A stretch of DNA of 64,000 bases from Streptomyces sparsogenes (GCF_001704635.1 NZ_MAXF01000029.1:29984-93983), one strand, 5' to 3'. Positions 28,545 to 38,894 are shown, numbered from the stretch's first letter. Numbers and translations are program-made. Notes: generated from the letters alone by a model not told the origin.

Positions 28545-28617
28545 GCCCCCGTAGCTCAGTGGATAGAGCAGGTGCCTTCTAAGCACTTGGCCGCAGGTTC
28601 GAGTCCTGCCGGGGGCG
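28545..28617 (+). tRNA. tRNA-Arg, anticodon TCT
   Basis: A complete 73-nt cloverleaf. The acceptor is GCCCCCG (28545-28551) with CGGGGGC (28610-28616), the D arm GCTC...GAGC, the anticodon loop CTTCTAA giving anticodon TCT, and the T arm GCAGG-TTCGAGT-CCTGC. The discriminator is G and the CCA end is not encoded. It reads the rare AGA codon. Confidence 0.96.
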
Positions 28618-28623
28618 CCTCCC

Positions 28624-28655
28624 ACCCCTCCCTCTACGCCCGTAGAGGAAGGGGT
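28624..28655 (+). terminator. Terminator after tRNA-Arg
   Basis: A 14-bp stem with one mismatch (28624-28637 with 28642-28655) and a GCCC loop starts seven bases after the tRNA. Confidence 0.8.
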
Positions 28656-28781
28656 GTCGCATGGTCGGCCCCGCCGGCGAGCCCCGCGCGCGCCCGGCAC
28701 CCACTGGTCCGGACGGCCGAGTCCCGCGCGTGGGACCGGCGGAGCTTGCCTACGGTGACGGCATGACCACAAGGGGCAGCC

Positions 28782-30017
28782 GTGCCCGCGCGACTCCGCC
28801 GCTTGCGCGCGGCCGCCCGTGAGGCGGCCCCCGCGCTGCTGGGTTTCGCGGCGGTGCGGGTCATCGGGGTGGCGGTGCTCTTCTCCTGGGGTCACCGGAG
28901 CGGGCGACCGGCGGCGGAGAGAATGGCGACGCTGTGGGACGCCCAGCAGTACACCGAGGTCGCGGCGGCCGGATACGACCACGGCCTGCCGAGCCCGGGG
29001 GCCGGCGCGCACACCGGGGACGCCTACTCCAACCTGGCGTTCTTCCCGCTGTACCCGGCGCTGATCCGGCTGGTGCGCGCCGTGACACCGCTGGGCTTCC
29101 CGAGCGCCGCGCTGCTCATCGCCTGGGTCGCCTCCCTGGCCGCCGCCTGGGGGATCTTCGCCGTCGCCGCCTGGTGTCACGGCCGGCGCACCGGAGTGCT
29201 GGCCGCGGTGGTGTGGGGCGCGCTGCCGCACGCCGTCGTCGAGAGCCTGGCCTATACGGAGGCGCTGTTCACCGCCCTGGCCGCCTGGTCGCTGTACGCG
29301 GTGCTGACCCGCCGCTGGATCCGGGCCGGCGCGCTGTGCTCGCTTGCGGGGCTGACCAGGCCCACCGCGGTGGCCCTGGTGGCCGCGGTCGTCGCGGCGG
29401 CCGTCACCGCGGCCGTCGCGGCGTCGGTGCGGGCGCGGGGGCGGCGGGTGGCGCCGGGGCCGACGGAGGAGTGGTGGGGATCGGCGGAGGGGTGGTGGGG
29501 GTCGACGGAGGAGTGGTGGCGGCCGTGTCTGGGGGCGGCGATCGCCCCGCTGGGCTGGCTGGGCTTCATCGCGTGGGTGGGCGCCCGGGTGGATCGCTGG
29601 GACGGTTACTTCGCCGTCCAGAGGCTGTGGCACTCCCGGTTCGACGGGGGCGTCAGCACGGCCCGCGAGCTGTGGCACATCTGCCTCCACCCCGCCTCGG
29701 CGCCGCTCGCCACGGTGGTCGTGGCGCTCGTCCTGTGCGCCGGCGCGTTCCTCTGCGCCCTGACGGTGGCCCACCGCCAGCCCCTGCCGCTGGTCGTCTA
29801 CAGCCTGGGACTGCTGGTGATCGCCGTGGGCGACTCGGCGTTCTTCGGCGTCCGGGCCCGGTTCCTGCTGCCCGCCTTCCCCCTGCTGCTGCCGCTCGCG
29901 GCAGGCCTGGCCCGGGTCCGCTCCGGCGGCGTCCGGCTCACCCTGCTGAGCACGGCCGCCGCCCTGTCCGCGCTGTACGGCGTCTATCTGGTCTTCGTCG
30001 ACATTCACGCGCCATAA
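28782..30017 (+). CDS. PIG-V-like polytopic membrane mannosyltransferase family protein
   Basis: A 411-residue membrane protein with about eight to ten hydrophobic segments. The luminal/extracytoplasmic motif WDAQQYTEVAAAGY followed by NLAFFPLYPALIRLVRAV is typical of PIG-V (GPI mannosyltransferase II)-like GT-C proteins found in actinobacteria. These would use polyprenyl-phosphate mannose outside the membrane. The acceptor is unknown. A loop near residue 225 contains three copies of a seven-residue W-W repeat (TEEWWGS, AEGWWGS, TEEWWRP) from 21-bp DNA repeats. The start is GTG 28782 behind AAGGGG. Confidence 0.72.
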   Translation: MPARLRRLRAAAREAAPALLGFAAVRVIGVAVLFSWGHRSGRPAAERMATLWDAQQYTEVAAAGYDHGLPSPGAGAHTGDAYSNLAFFPLYPALIRLVRAVTPLGFPSAALLIAWVASLAAAWGIFAVAAWCHGRRTGVLAAVVWGALPHAVVESLAYTEALFTALAAWSLYAVLTRRWIRAGALCSLAGLTRPTAVALVAAVVAAAVTAAVAASVRARGRRVAPGPTEEWWGSAEGWWGSTEEWWRPCLGAAIAPLGWLGFIAWVGARVDRWDGYFAVQRLWHSRFDGGVSTARELWHICLHPASAPLATVVVALVLCAGAFLCALTVAHRQPLPLVVYSLGLLVIAVGDSAFFGVRARFLLPAFPLLLPLAAGLARVRSGGVRLTLLSTAAALSALYGVYLVFVDIHAP

Positions 30018-30137
30018 GGACCGTGCCGGGGAATACCCAGTCGGCGCCGGCGGCGCGGGCGGCTAGTGTGGGGATGTCCAGGCGGGCCTTCCCCGGCCAG
30101 GGACACGCAGCATTGCGGGGTGCCCGGTGCGCAGGCA

Positions 30138-30227
30138 GCGGATACTTCTGGATCACATCCTCGCGGGTTCGAATCCCGCCGCCAGTCCCGACTGGTGTGG
30201 CCGAGTGGGCGAAGGCAAAGTCACCGC
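30138..30227 (+). ncRNA. tRNA-like element with halves in reversed (permuted) order
   Basis: A T arm GCGGG-TTCGAAT-CCCGC (30163-30179) is followed by a 3' acceptor-like CGCCAGT (30180-30186), four bases, then ACTGGTG (30191-30197), which pairs with it over 7 bp. Next come TG and a D arm GCC-GAGTGGGCGAA-GGC (30200-30216). Upstream of the T arm is a class II variable-arm hairpin GGAT-CAC-ATCC (30150-30160). AAGT (30218-30221) can pair with ACTT (30144-30147) as an anticodon stem, and CCGC (30224-30227) with GCGG (30138-30141). No normal tRNA can be drawn. It could be a permuted tRNA gene, or the joined remnants of a tandem tRNA duplication. Confidence 0.45.
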
Positions 30228-30286
30228 GGCCGCCCTTGACCTCGGGCATCCCTGCTGCGGCCGACGGCGGCCGACGGCCGGCGGGG

Positions 30287-30778
30287 TCAGTCGGCCGCGC
30301 CGGAGGCCCCGCTCTCGTACGTCTCGATGGTCCGGACGAACATGGCGCGCTGCTCGGGGGTGAGCGGTTCGAAGGCCTTGCGCCAGGCGTTCGCGCCGTG
30401 GGCGAGCCAGCTCTCGATGGCGGAGCGGGTCTCCTCGTCCTCCGTGATGGCGACGATGGCGCGCCTGCGGTCGGCGGGGTCGGTGTGGCGCTCCAGGACG
30501 CCCTGCCGGCTGAGGTCGCTGACCATCAGGCTGACCGTGGTGGGGGCGACCTCCAGGCGGGTGGCCAGCTCGTTGACCGGCATCGGGCCGTCGAACAGCA
30601 GATAGGACAGCAGCGACAGATGCCGGGGGGCCAGTTGGAAGGAGCGCAGCCGCTCGGGGATCTTCGTGCGCTTGAGGCGGGCGGCGACGCGCGGCATCAG
30701 CAGGAGCATGGCCCGGATCGCCTCGTCCGAGGTCAGGCCCGGCTCCCGGCCGGACGCCGGCTCGCGCTCCGTTGACAC
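30287..30778 (-). CDS. MarR-family transcriptional regulator
   Basis: A 163-residue winged-helix regulator. The MarR core reads LSLLSYLLFDGPMPVNELA (wing entry), then the recognition helix APTTVSLMVSDLSRQGVLE and the wing DPADRRRAIVAIT. The start is GTG 30778 behind AGGGGCAGG. MarR proteins dimerise and release DNA on binding small phenolic or oxidised ligands. It faces the PIG-V-like gene and lies 100 bases after the fusion-protein gene on the same strand, so it may regulate that operon or itself. No operator palindrome is obvious. Confidence 0.87.
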   Translation of the reverse strand: MSTEREPASGREPGLTSDEAIRAMLLLMPRVAARLKRTKIPERLRSFQLAPRHLSLLSYLLFDGPMPVNELATRLEVAPTTVSLMVSDLSRQGVLERHTDPADRRRAIVAITEDEETRSAIESWLAHGANAWRKAFEPLTPEQRAMFVRTIETYESGASGAAD

Positions 30779-30877
30779 CCCTGCCCCCTCACGGCCCCGC
30801 GCGTTCGTCTGTTCATCTCCGTGCTCGTCTTCGAGGCAAAGTTATCCCGGGGCGCGCCCGCGCTCGCGGCGGGGGCG

Positions 30878-31810
30878 TCAGGAGGGAAGGGGCGTGCCCA
30901 GGGCGGGCAGCAGGTGCCGCTCCTCGTACGCGAAGTGCTCCTCCAGGCCCGTGACCAGCCGGTCCAGCTCGGCGCGGAGCTTCTCCGCGTCGGCGGGGTC
31001 GCCGGGCAGCCCCTCGGTGCCCCCGCCCACCAGGGCCTCGAACTCCGCCAGGGCCCGCTCCACCACCGCGTGTTCCCGCCGCAGCCGGGTGACGGCGGGG
31101 ACCAGGTGCGGGAACTGCTTCTCGAAGGCGGTGAAGGTGCCCTCCTCCTGGAGGTGATGGGCCCGCAGCGCGTAGCAGAAGGTCAGGCAGTGCCGCCGCA
31201 TCCCGGCGGCGAGGTCGGCCTCCGGCTCCGGGGCGGGCTCACCGGCGAGCGCCCGGTCGATCGCGGCGCGGGCGCGGTGGAGCTCGGCGCGCAGGTCGCG
31301 GTGGTGGAGGATCAGCTGTTGGCCGATCATCCGATTGCGCTCCGGGTTGCCGGCGAGGTCGAGCAGGTGGAGGGCGACGACCGGTACCGGCCGCTCGGCC
31401 TGCTCGGTCTGCCCGGCGTGCGCGCGGAAGCCCGGGTCGCGCGAGCGCCGCAGCTCCCAGCAGCGGTCGCGCTCCTCGCCCTCCAGCACCACCGCCCGCG
31501 CCGCGAACGGCTTGACGGCGCCCTCCTCGGTGCCGAGTTCGACGGTGAGATGCGGGTCGGCGAGGATGTCCTGGTACCAGTCCGGGGGCCGGGGGCGGCC
31601 GGCGGGGGAGCCGAAGACCAGATAGCGGTCTCCGTCGCGCAGATACCCGGCGGGGGTCGTGTGCGGCTTGCCCATCCTGGCGTCGACCGTGGTCAGCAGG
31701 ACCAGGGAGGCGCCTTCGAAGGTGCCGCCCACCTGTCCGTTGTTCGCCCGGAATTCCTCGATGACGCGCTGGTCGAAGTCCATGGGATTACTGGGTCCTT
31801 CCGATGACAT
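30878..31810 (-). CDS. F420-type nitroreductase (DDN) / hemerythrin HHE fusion protein
   Basis: A 310-residue two-domain protein. Residues about 10-145 match the deazaflavin-dependent nitroreductase family (MDFDQRVIEEFRANNGQVGG, then YLVFGSPAGRPRPPDWYQDI), which uses F420H2. Residues about 160-300 form a hemerythrin four-helix bundle with iron-ligand positions in LILHHRDLRAEL, ALRAHHLQEEG, RREHAVVERAL and HFAYEERHLLPAL. The ATG at 31810 is three bases after the dehydrogenase stop. A second ATG at 31783 (MDFDQ) with GGAAGG upstream is a good alternative. The fusion suggests redox chemistry coupled to O2 or NO sensing or detoxification. Confidence 0.82.
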   Translation of the reverse strand: MSSEGPSNPMDFDQRVIEEFRANNGQVGGTFEGASLVLLTTVDARMGKPHTTPAGYLRDGDRYLVFGSPAGRPRPPDWYQDILADPHLTVELGTEEGAVKPFAARAVVLEGEERDRCWELRRSRDPGFRAHAGQTEQAERPVPVVALHLLDLAGNPERNRMIGQQLILHHRDLRAELHRARAAIDRALAGEPAPEPEADLAAGMRRHCLTFCYALRAHHLQEEGTFTAFEKQFPHLVPAVTRLRREHAVVERALAEFEALVGGGTEGLPGDPADAEKLRAELDRLVTGLEEHFAYEERHLLPALGTPLPS

Positions 31811-31813
31811 GGA

Positions 31814-32824
31814 TCAGCTCGACGCCCCGGGGGCTCCCCGGTTCATCGTCAGCACCGCCACCCCGTGCACCCGGTCGGCCGCCAGGTCGTCCAGCGCCGC
31901 GTCCGCCCGGTCGAACGGGTACGGCGTCACGCTGACCCGGAGCCGGTGGGCGGCCGCCGCGTTCAGGAACTCCCGCCCGTCCTCCCGGGTGTTCGCCGTG
32001 ACGCTGCGCAGGGTGCGCTCGCGGAAGAGATGCCGCTCGTACCGCAGGGACGGGAGGTCGGAGAGGTAGATCCCGGCGACGCTCAGGGTGCCGCCGGCGT
32101 CCAGCGCCTCCAGGGCCACCGGCACCAGATCCCCCACCGGCGCGAAGAGGATCGCCGCGTCCAGCGGCTCCGGCGGCCGGTCGTACGCGTCGCCGGCGGA
32201 CGCCGCGCCGAGCTCCAGCGCGAGCGCGCGCGCCGCCGCCGACCGGGTCAGCACATGGACCACCGCGCCGCGGCCGATCGCGACCTGGGTGGTGAGGTGC
32301 GCCGATCCGCCGAAGCCGTAGACGCCGAGCCGGCCGCCCGGCGGCAGCTCGGCGCGGCGCAGCGCGCGATAGCCGATGATCCCGGCGCACAGCAGGGGGG
32401 CGAGCTCCTCGTCGGTGTAGTCGGCGGGCAGCTCGTACGCGTAGGAGGCCGGGACCGTGGCGTACTCGGCGTAGCCGCCGTCCGTGTCCCAGCCGGTGTA
32501 CGCGGAGGACGGGCACAGGTTCTCGCGGCCCCTGAGGCAGTAGCGGCACCGGCCGCAGGTCCGGCGCAGCCAGGGGATCCCCACCCGGGCCCCGGGCGGG
32601 AAGCCCTCGGCCGCCGGTCCCGCCGCGACCACCTCGCCGACCACCTCGTGGCCGGGAACGACGGGGGTCTTGCGGGGCGGCAGCTCGCCGTCGCGTACGT
32701 GGAGGTCGGTGCGGCACACCCCGCAGGCCCTGACCCGCACCAGCAGCTCGTCCGCCGCCGGCCGCGGAACCGGCAGCTCCACCTGGTCGAGCCGGCCCGG
32801 GCTCCGCACCACCCATGCCCGCAT
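31814..32824 (-). CDS. Zinc-dependent alcohol dehydrogenase (AdhA/AdhP type)
   Basis: A 336-residue medium-chain dehydrogenase. Catalytic zinc ligands are visible in [10 protein letters not shown] and PGHEVVGEV, the four-Cys structural zinc lobe is [15 protein letters not shown], and the NAD(P)-binding motif is [10 protein letters not shown]. The sequence [15 protein letters not shown] is typical of the propanol-preferring/YahK-like actinobacterial group. I start at ATG 32824 ([10 protein letters not shown]). An upstream GTG (32884) would add 20 atypical residues. It precedes the nitroreductase/hemerythrin gene by three bases and is co-transcribed with it. Confidence 0.87.
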   Translation of the reverse strand: MRAWVVRSPGRLDQVELPVPRPAADELLVRVRACGVCRTDLHVRDGELPPRKTPVVPGHEVVGEVVAAGPAAEGFPPGARVGIPWLRRTCGRCRYCLRGRENLCPSSAYTGWDTDGGYAEYATVPASYAYELPADYTDEELAPLLCAGIIGYRALRRAELPPGGRLGVYGFGGSAHLTTQVAIGRGAVVHVLTRSAAARALALELGAASAGDAYDRPPEPLDAAILFAPVGDLVPVALEALDAGGTLSVAGIYLSDLPSLRYERHLFRERTLRSVTANTREDGREFLNAAAAHRLRVSVTPYPFDRADAALDDLAADRVHGVAVLTMNRGAPGASS

Positions 32825-32970
32825 TTCGCCCGTAATGCCTTGATCATCCTGCGCCACCGGGGCAACGTACTGCGGCGGCGGCACGGGGACACGGAGGCGC
32901 GCGTGAGGGGCACGTCAGCGGCCGGAGCACCCTGGGCCGCCGCGCGGGCCGCCCCGTAACCTTGAGGCCC

Positions 32971-33576
32971 ATGGGCAGCTCACGGTCTCCGCTGGCGGAG
33001 CAGGTCACCGGGCACGGCACCGGTGCCGGCGCGCGCCCGGGCCGCGGCGCCTGGCGCGGGCAGGGCCCGGTGGTCTGCGCGGTGGCGGTCGGCGGCGGGG
33101 CCGGGGCGGCCGCGCGGTACGGGGCGTCGCTGCTGTGGCCGACGCCGACGGGCGCGTTCCCCTGGACGACGTTCATGGTCAACGCGGTCGGCTGTGCGGT
33201 CATCGGCGTGTTCCTGGTGCTCATCACCGAGGTGTGGGCGGCCCACCGGCTGGTCCGGCCGTTCTTCGGCACGGGGGTGCTGGGCGGGTTCACCACCTTC
33301 TCGACGTACGCCGTGGACGTCCAGCGGCTGCTGGACACGGGCCACCCGGTCCCCGGGCTGGCCTGCCTGGCGGCCACTCCGGTGGTGGCGATGGCGGCGG
33401 TGTGGGCCGCGGTGGCGGCGACGCGGCGCGCCATCGGGGCGTTCGGGGCGTTCGGGGCGCGCGAGACGGGCGGTGCCGGTGCCGGTGCCGGAGGGGTGAC
33501 CGGCGCCGGCGGTGCCGGTCAGGCGACCGGCGCGGGCGGGGGCGCGGGCGGTGCCGGCGGCGGGGGCGCGCGATGA
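32971..33576 (+). CDS. crcB: Fluoride channel subunit CrcB/Fluc (first)
   Basis: A 201-residue membrane protein with four hydrophobic segments. It has the Fluc signatures [28 protein letters not shown] and [12 protein letters not shown] (the TTFST phenylalanine/serine fluoride track). The C-terminal tail is unusually long and Gly/Ala-rich (about 45 residues of GAG/GGA repeats). The ATG at 32971 is chosen; TTG 32962 is possible. It overlaps the DUF190 gene by ATGA. Fluc channels are dual-topology dimers that export F-. Two genes in one operon suggest a heterodimer. I found no fluoride riboswitch upstream. Confidence 0.9.
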   Translation: MGSSRSPLAEQVTGHGTGAGARPGRGAWRGQGPVVCAVAVGGGAGAAARYGASLLWPTPTGAFPWTTFMVNAVGCAVIGVFLVLITEVWAAHRLVRPFFGTGVLGGFTTFSTYAVDVQRLLDTGHPVPGLACLAATPVVAMAAVWAAVAATRRAIGAFGAFGARETGGAGAGAGGVTGAGGAGQATGAGGGAGGAGGGGAR

Positions 33577-33944
33577 ACGGCCTGCGGCTGACCGTCCTGG
33601 TCGGCGAGAGCGACACCTGGCACCACCGGCCCCTGTTCGCCGAGGTCGTGCACCGCGCCCATCGGGCGGGCCTGGCGGGGGCGAGCGTCTTTCGCGGGGT
33701 GGAGGGGTTCGGCGCTTCGTCGGTCGTCCACACCTCACGGCTGCTGTCGCTGAGCGAGGATCTGCCCGTCGCGATCGTGATCGTGGACACGGAGGAGCGG
33801 GTCCGGGCCTTCCTGCCGGACCTGGAGGAACTCCTCGGCGAGGAGGGCCTGGCCGTCCTCGACCCGGTCGAGGTGATCCGCCCCCCGGGCCCCGGTGGAA
33901 ACGACCACGGCGGCGACGGCGGCGGTAGCGGGGAGGCCCGGTGA
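33573..33944 (+). CDS. DUF190 family protein between two crcB genes
   Basis: A 123-residue soluble protein with the DUF190 pattern [34 protein letters not shown], and [15 protein letters not shown]. This ferredoxin-like fold is related to PII-type small regulators. Its start overlaps the first crcB stop (ATGA) and its stop overlaps the GTG of the second (GTGA), so all three are translated together. Function is unproven. The strong link to crcB suggests modulation of fluoride export. Confidence 0.88.
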   Translation: MNGLRLTVLVGESDTWHHRPLFAEVVHRAHRAGLAGASVFRGVEGFGASSVVHTSRLLSLSEDLPVAIVIVDTEERVRAFLPDLEELLGEEGLAVLDPVEVIRPPGPGGNDHGGDGGGSGEAR

Positions 33945-34315
33945 ACTGGCTGCTGGTGGTGATCGGCGGCATGGTGGGCGCGCCGCTGCGCTATCTGACC
34001 GACCGCGCGGTGCAGTCCCGGCACGATTCGGTGTTTCCCTGGGGCACCTTCACCGTCAATGTCATCGGCTGTGCGGTGCTGGGCCTGCTGACCGGCGCCG
34101 CCACCGCCGGGGCCGCCTCCCCCGAGCTGCGGCTGCTGCTGGGCACGGGGCTGTGCGGGGCGTTGACGACGTACTCGACGTTCTCGTACGAGACGCTGCG
34201 GCTGGCCGAGGACGGCGCGCGGGGCTTCGCGGTGGCGAATGTGGTGGTGAGCGTGGCCACCGGGCTCGGCGCCGCCTTCGCCGGTGCGGCGCTGGCCCGG
34301 GCCCTGTGGGGCTGA
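33941..34315 (+). CDS. crcB: Fluoride channel subunit CrcB/Fluc (second)
   Basis: A 124-residue protein of the usual Fluc length with four membrane segments. Conserved segments are [28 protein letters not shown] and [13 protein letters not shown]. It starts at GTG 33941, overlapping the DUF190 stop. It likely pairs with the first CrcB in antiparallel topology. It is convergent with the LysR gene. Only 37 bases separate the two stops, and these are filled by a 12-bp tandem repeat. Confidence 0.9.
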   Translation: MNWLLVVIGGMVGAPLRYLTDRAVQSRHDSVFPWGTFTVNVIGCAVLGLLTGAATAGAASPELRLLLGTGLCGALTTYSTFSYETLRLAEDGARGFAVANVVVSVATGLGAAFAGAALARALWG

Positions 34316-34324
34316 CCAGCGCGG

Positions 34325-34360
34325 CCCTTCATTCAGCCCTTCATTCAGCCCGTCATTCGG
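34325..34360. repeat. 12-bp tandem repeat at the convergent crcB/LysR ends
   Basis: CCCTTCATTCAG occurs twice (34325-34336, 34337-34348) and once as CCCGTCATTCGG (34349-34360). The third copy carries the LysR stop codon. Because the unit is 12 bp, each copy places a further TGA in the same minus-strand frame. Confidence 0.85.
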
Positions 34361-35294
34361 GAGCGGCCGGCAGCAGCCTGGTGCCCGGGGTCAGCTCCTG
34401 GCCCACCCGCGGCGAGCGCAGGTGCTCCAGCAGCACCCGGCGCAGCTCCCGGGCCGCCCGCGGCGGCGCCACGTCCTTGCGGTGCGCGAGGGAAATGGTG
34501 CGCCGCATGTCGTGGCCCGCGAAGGGTGTGGCCCGCAGCCCGGACCTGGCGGCCACCATGCCGGGGATCACGGCGATCCCGAGCCCGGCCCGGACGAATC
34601 CGAGCACCGCGTCCATCTCCCCGCCCTCGACGGAGAAGGCGGGCTCGAAGCCGGCCGCCCGGCAGGCCGAGGTGGTGAACTCGCGCAGGTCATAGCCGCG
34701 CCGGAACATCACAAGCGGCTGGTCCCGCAGGTCCTCGACGCGGATGTGACGGCGCCGGACGGGCGGCGGGGAGGCCGGCGAGGAGGCCACGACCAGCTCC
34801 TCGCGCAGCAGCTCGGTGGTGGCCAGCGCGGGGGCCTGCCCGGCCAGCGGGGTGATGATCAGCGCGAGGTCCAGCTCCCCCGCGGCCAGGGTGCGCACCA
34901 GGTCCTGCGAGCCGCCCTCGTCCACGATCAGCTCGATGCCCGGGAACTCGTCGTGGAAGCGGCGCAGCACGTCCGGGACGAGGCTGGCGCACAGGCTCGG
35001 CGGGGCGCCGAGCCGGACCCGGCCGCGCCGCAGCTGGGCGACCTCCTGCACCTCGCGGCGGGCGGTCTCGGTGTCGGCGAGGATCTGCCGGGCCAGCGGA
35101 AGCAGGGCCTCCCCGGCGTCGGTGAGGGCGATGTTGCCGCGGGCGCGGTGGAACAGCTCGGCGCCCAGCTCCCGCTCCAGGGTGCGGATCTGCTGGGACA
35201 GCGATGGCTGGGCGACATGCAGGATCTCCGCGGCCCGCGTGAAATGGCGGGTATCGGCCACGGTGGCGAAATAGCGCAGCTGCTGCAGTCTCAC
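34353..35294 (-). CDS. LysR-family regulator divergent from sdhCAB
   Basis: A 313-residue LysR regulator. The winged helix-turn-helix is at the N-terminus (LQQLRYFATVADTRHFTRAA, VAQPSLSQQIRTLE), followed by the inducer-binding domain (about 90-300). I start at GTG 35294 because the domain begins at once; the longer ORF to 35474 would cover sdhC promoter DNA. It is divergent from the succinate dehydrogenase operon. A GATAG-N7-CTATC box lies between them at 35303-35319, so it most likely controls sdhCAB and itself. Confidence 0.88.
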   Translation of the reverse strand: MRLQQLRYFATVADTRHFTRAAEILHVAQPSLSQQIRTLERELGAELFHRARGNIALTDAGEALLPLARQILADTETARREVQEVAQLRRGRVRLGAPPSLCASLVPDVLRRFHDEFPGIELIVDEGGSQDLVRTLAAGELDLALIITPLAGQAPALATTELLREELVVASSPASPPPVRRRHIRVEDLRDQPLVMFRRGYDLREFTTSACRAAGFEPAFSVEGGEMDAVLGFVRAGLGIAVIPGMVAARSGLRATPFAGHDMRRTISLAHRKDVAPPRAARELRRVLLEHLRSPRVGQELTPGTRLLPAAPE

Positions 35295-35302
35295 GCAGGC
35301 AT

Positions 35303-35319
35303 GATAGGCATGCTCTATC
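35303..35319. promoter_or_regulatory. Probable LysR binding site in the LysR/sdhC gap
   Basis: GATAGGCATGCTCTATC is an inverted repeat, GATAG and CTATC separated by seven bases. It contains the T-N11-A pattern expected of a LysR box. It lies nine bases upstream of the LysR start and about 20 bases before the sdhC -35 hexamer. Confidence 0.6.
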
Positions 35320-35339
35320 GATTCCAGCCATACCATGTC

Positions 35340-35369
35340 TTGGACGAATCGCCAAGGGCTGCCTAGCGT
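35340..35369 (+). promoter_or_regulatory. sdhC promoter, predicted leaderless
   Basis: TTGGAC (35340-35345), 18 bases, TAGCGT (35364-35369), then eight bases to the ATG of sdhC at 35378. There is no ribosome-binding site before that ATG, so transcription probably starts at or beside the A of the start codon. Confidence 0.6.
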
Positions 35370-35377
35370 CTTGTCCC

Positions 35378-36142
35378 ATGGCACTGGCGACGCGGACGGA
35401 CCCTGAGCGGCCCGCCCAGAAGGGGCCGCGACAGCGGCCGGAACCGCCGCGGAAGCCCGCGCGGAGGCCGTCACTGATCGGCTCCGTGTGGCGCTCGACC
35501 GTCGGCAAGAAAGCGGTGATGGCCGTCACCGGGCTGGTCATGCTGGCCTATCTGGCGGCCCATATGTTCGGCAACCTCAAGATCTTCTTCGGCCCCGGGG
35601 AGTTCAACCACTACGCGCACTGGCTGCGCGTCATCGGCGAGCCCGCGCTGCACTACGAGTGGTTCCTGTGGCTGGTCCGGGTGGCGCTGGTGGCCTCCGT
35701 GGTGCTGCACGGCGTGGCCGCGTACCAGCTCAGCCGCCGGGACCTGGCGGCGCGGCCGCGGAAGTACGCGCGCCGCAGGCAGGGCGCGAGCTACGCGACC
35801 CGGACCATGCGCTGGGGCGGTGTGATCCTCGGCCTGTTCGTCGTCTGGCACATCCTGGACCTGACCACGCTCACCGTGAACGAGCGCGCCGAGCCCGGCC
35901 ACCCGTACCAGAACGTGGTCGCGACCTTCTCCACCTGGTATGGCAACACCATCTACATCGTGGCGATGCTGGCCCTCGGCGCGCACATCAGGCACGGCCT
36001 GTGGAGCGCCATCCAGACCCTCGGGGCGGGCCGCCCGCACCGCGACCGGGCCCTCAAGATCGCCTCGACCGCCGTGGCGGTCGTCCTGGCCGGCGGGTTC
36101 ATCTCCGTGCCCATCGGCGTCATGACCGGAGTAGTGAGCTGA
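35378..36142 (+). CDS. sdhC: Succinate dehydrogenase/fumarate reductase cytochrome b subunit
   Basis: A 254-residue membrane anchor of the five-helix cytochrome b558 class. Hydrophobic helices start at [20 protein letters not shown]. Candidate heme-ligand His lie in [27 protein letters not shown] and GAHIRHGLW. It passes electrons from the flavoprotein/iron-sulfur pair to quinone. The ATG at 35378 has no ribosome site, consistent with a leaderless message. It ends one base before sdhA begins. A charged 35-residue N-terminal extension precedes the first helix. Confidence 0.88.
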   Translation: MALATRTDPERPAQKGPRQRPEPPRKPARRPSLIGSVWRSTVGKKAVMAVTGLVMLAYLAAHMFGNLKIFFGPGEFNHYAHWLRVIGEPALHYEWFLWLVRVALVASVVLHGVAAYQLSRRDLAARPRKYARRRQGASYATRTMRWGGVILGLFVVWHILDLTTLTVNERAEPGHPYQNVVATFSTWYGNTIYIVAMLALGAHIRHGLWSAIQTLGAGRPHRDRALKIASTAVAVVLAGGFISVPIGVMTGVVS

Positions 36143-36143
36143 C

Positions 36144-38122
<1,979 letters not shown>

Positions 38123-38126
<4 letters not shown>

Positions 38127-38881
38127 GGCTCACCCTGCGGATCTGGCGCCAGCGCGGCCCCGAGCAGCCCGGCGCCATGACCGCGTACGAAATCGACGGC
38201 ATCTCGCCCGAGATGTCCTTCCTGGAGATGCTGGACACCCTCAACGAGGAGCTGATCCTGCGCGGCGAGGAGCCCGTGGCCTTCGACCACGACTGCCGCG
38301 AGGGCATCTGCGGCGCGTGCGGCATGGTCATCAACGGCCAGGCGCACGGCCCCGAGCGGACCACCACCTGCCAGCTCCACATGCGCCACTTCTCCGACGG
38401 CGACACGATCGACGTCGAGCCGTGGCGCGCCGCCGCCTTCCCGGTGGTCAAGGACCTGGTCGTGGACCGCTCGGCCTTCGACCGGATCATCGGCTCGGGA
38501 GGCTTCATCTCCGCGCCGACCGGCAGCGCCCCCGACGCCCACGCCACCCCCGTGCCCAAGCCGGTCGCCGACACGGCCTTCGAGCACGCCGAGTGCATCG
38601 GCTGCGGGGCGTGCGTGGCGGCCTGCCCCAACGGCTCGGCGATGCTCTTCACCTCGGCCAAGGTCGTCCATCTGAACGTGCTGCCGCAGGGGCAGCCGGA
38701 GCGCGAGTCGCGGGTGCTGGACATGGTCGGGGCGATGGACGAGGAGGGCTTCGGCGGCTGCACCAACACGGGCGAGTGCGCGGTGGCCTGCCCCAAGGGG
38801 ATCCCGCTGCAGAGCATCTCCATGATGAACCGGGAGTTCCTGCGGGCGAGCGTCAAGGGCGGCGGCAGGAACCGGGGCTGA
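38123..38881 (+). CDS. sdhB: Succinate dehydrogenase/fumarate reductase iron-sulfur subunit
   Basis: A 252-residue protein with all three cluster motifs: [2Fe-2S] in [11 protein letters not shown] with the later Cys in TTTCQL, [4Fe-4S] in [12 protein letters not shown], and [3Fe-4S] in [17 protein letters not shown]. It links the flavin to the cytochrome b subunit. The start overlaps the sdhA stop. A strong 17-bp hairpin follows the gene. Together the three genes form the Sdh1-like b558-class complex, probably separate from a main SDH encoded elsewhere. Confidence 0.94.
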
Positions 38882-38894
38882 CCGTACGAGGGTG

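Noticed and set aside
28314..28766. Plus-strand ORF of 150 codons before the PIG-V-like gene
   Set aside because: It reads straight through tRNA-Arg (giving PVAQWIEQVPSKHLAAG) and its terminator; the product is a translation of the tRNA.
32884..32970. Fluoride riboswitch upstream of the first crcB
   Set aside because: I looked for the conserved crcB-motif core and pseudoknot pattern and did not find it in this short GC-rich gap.
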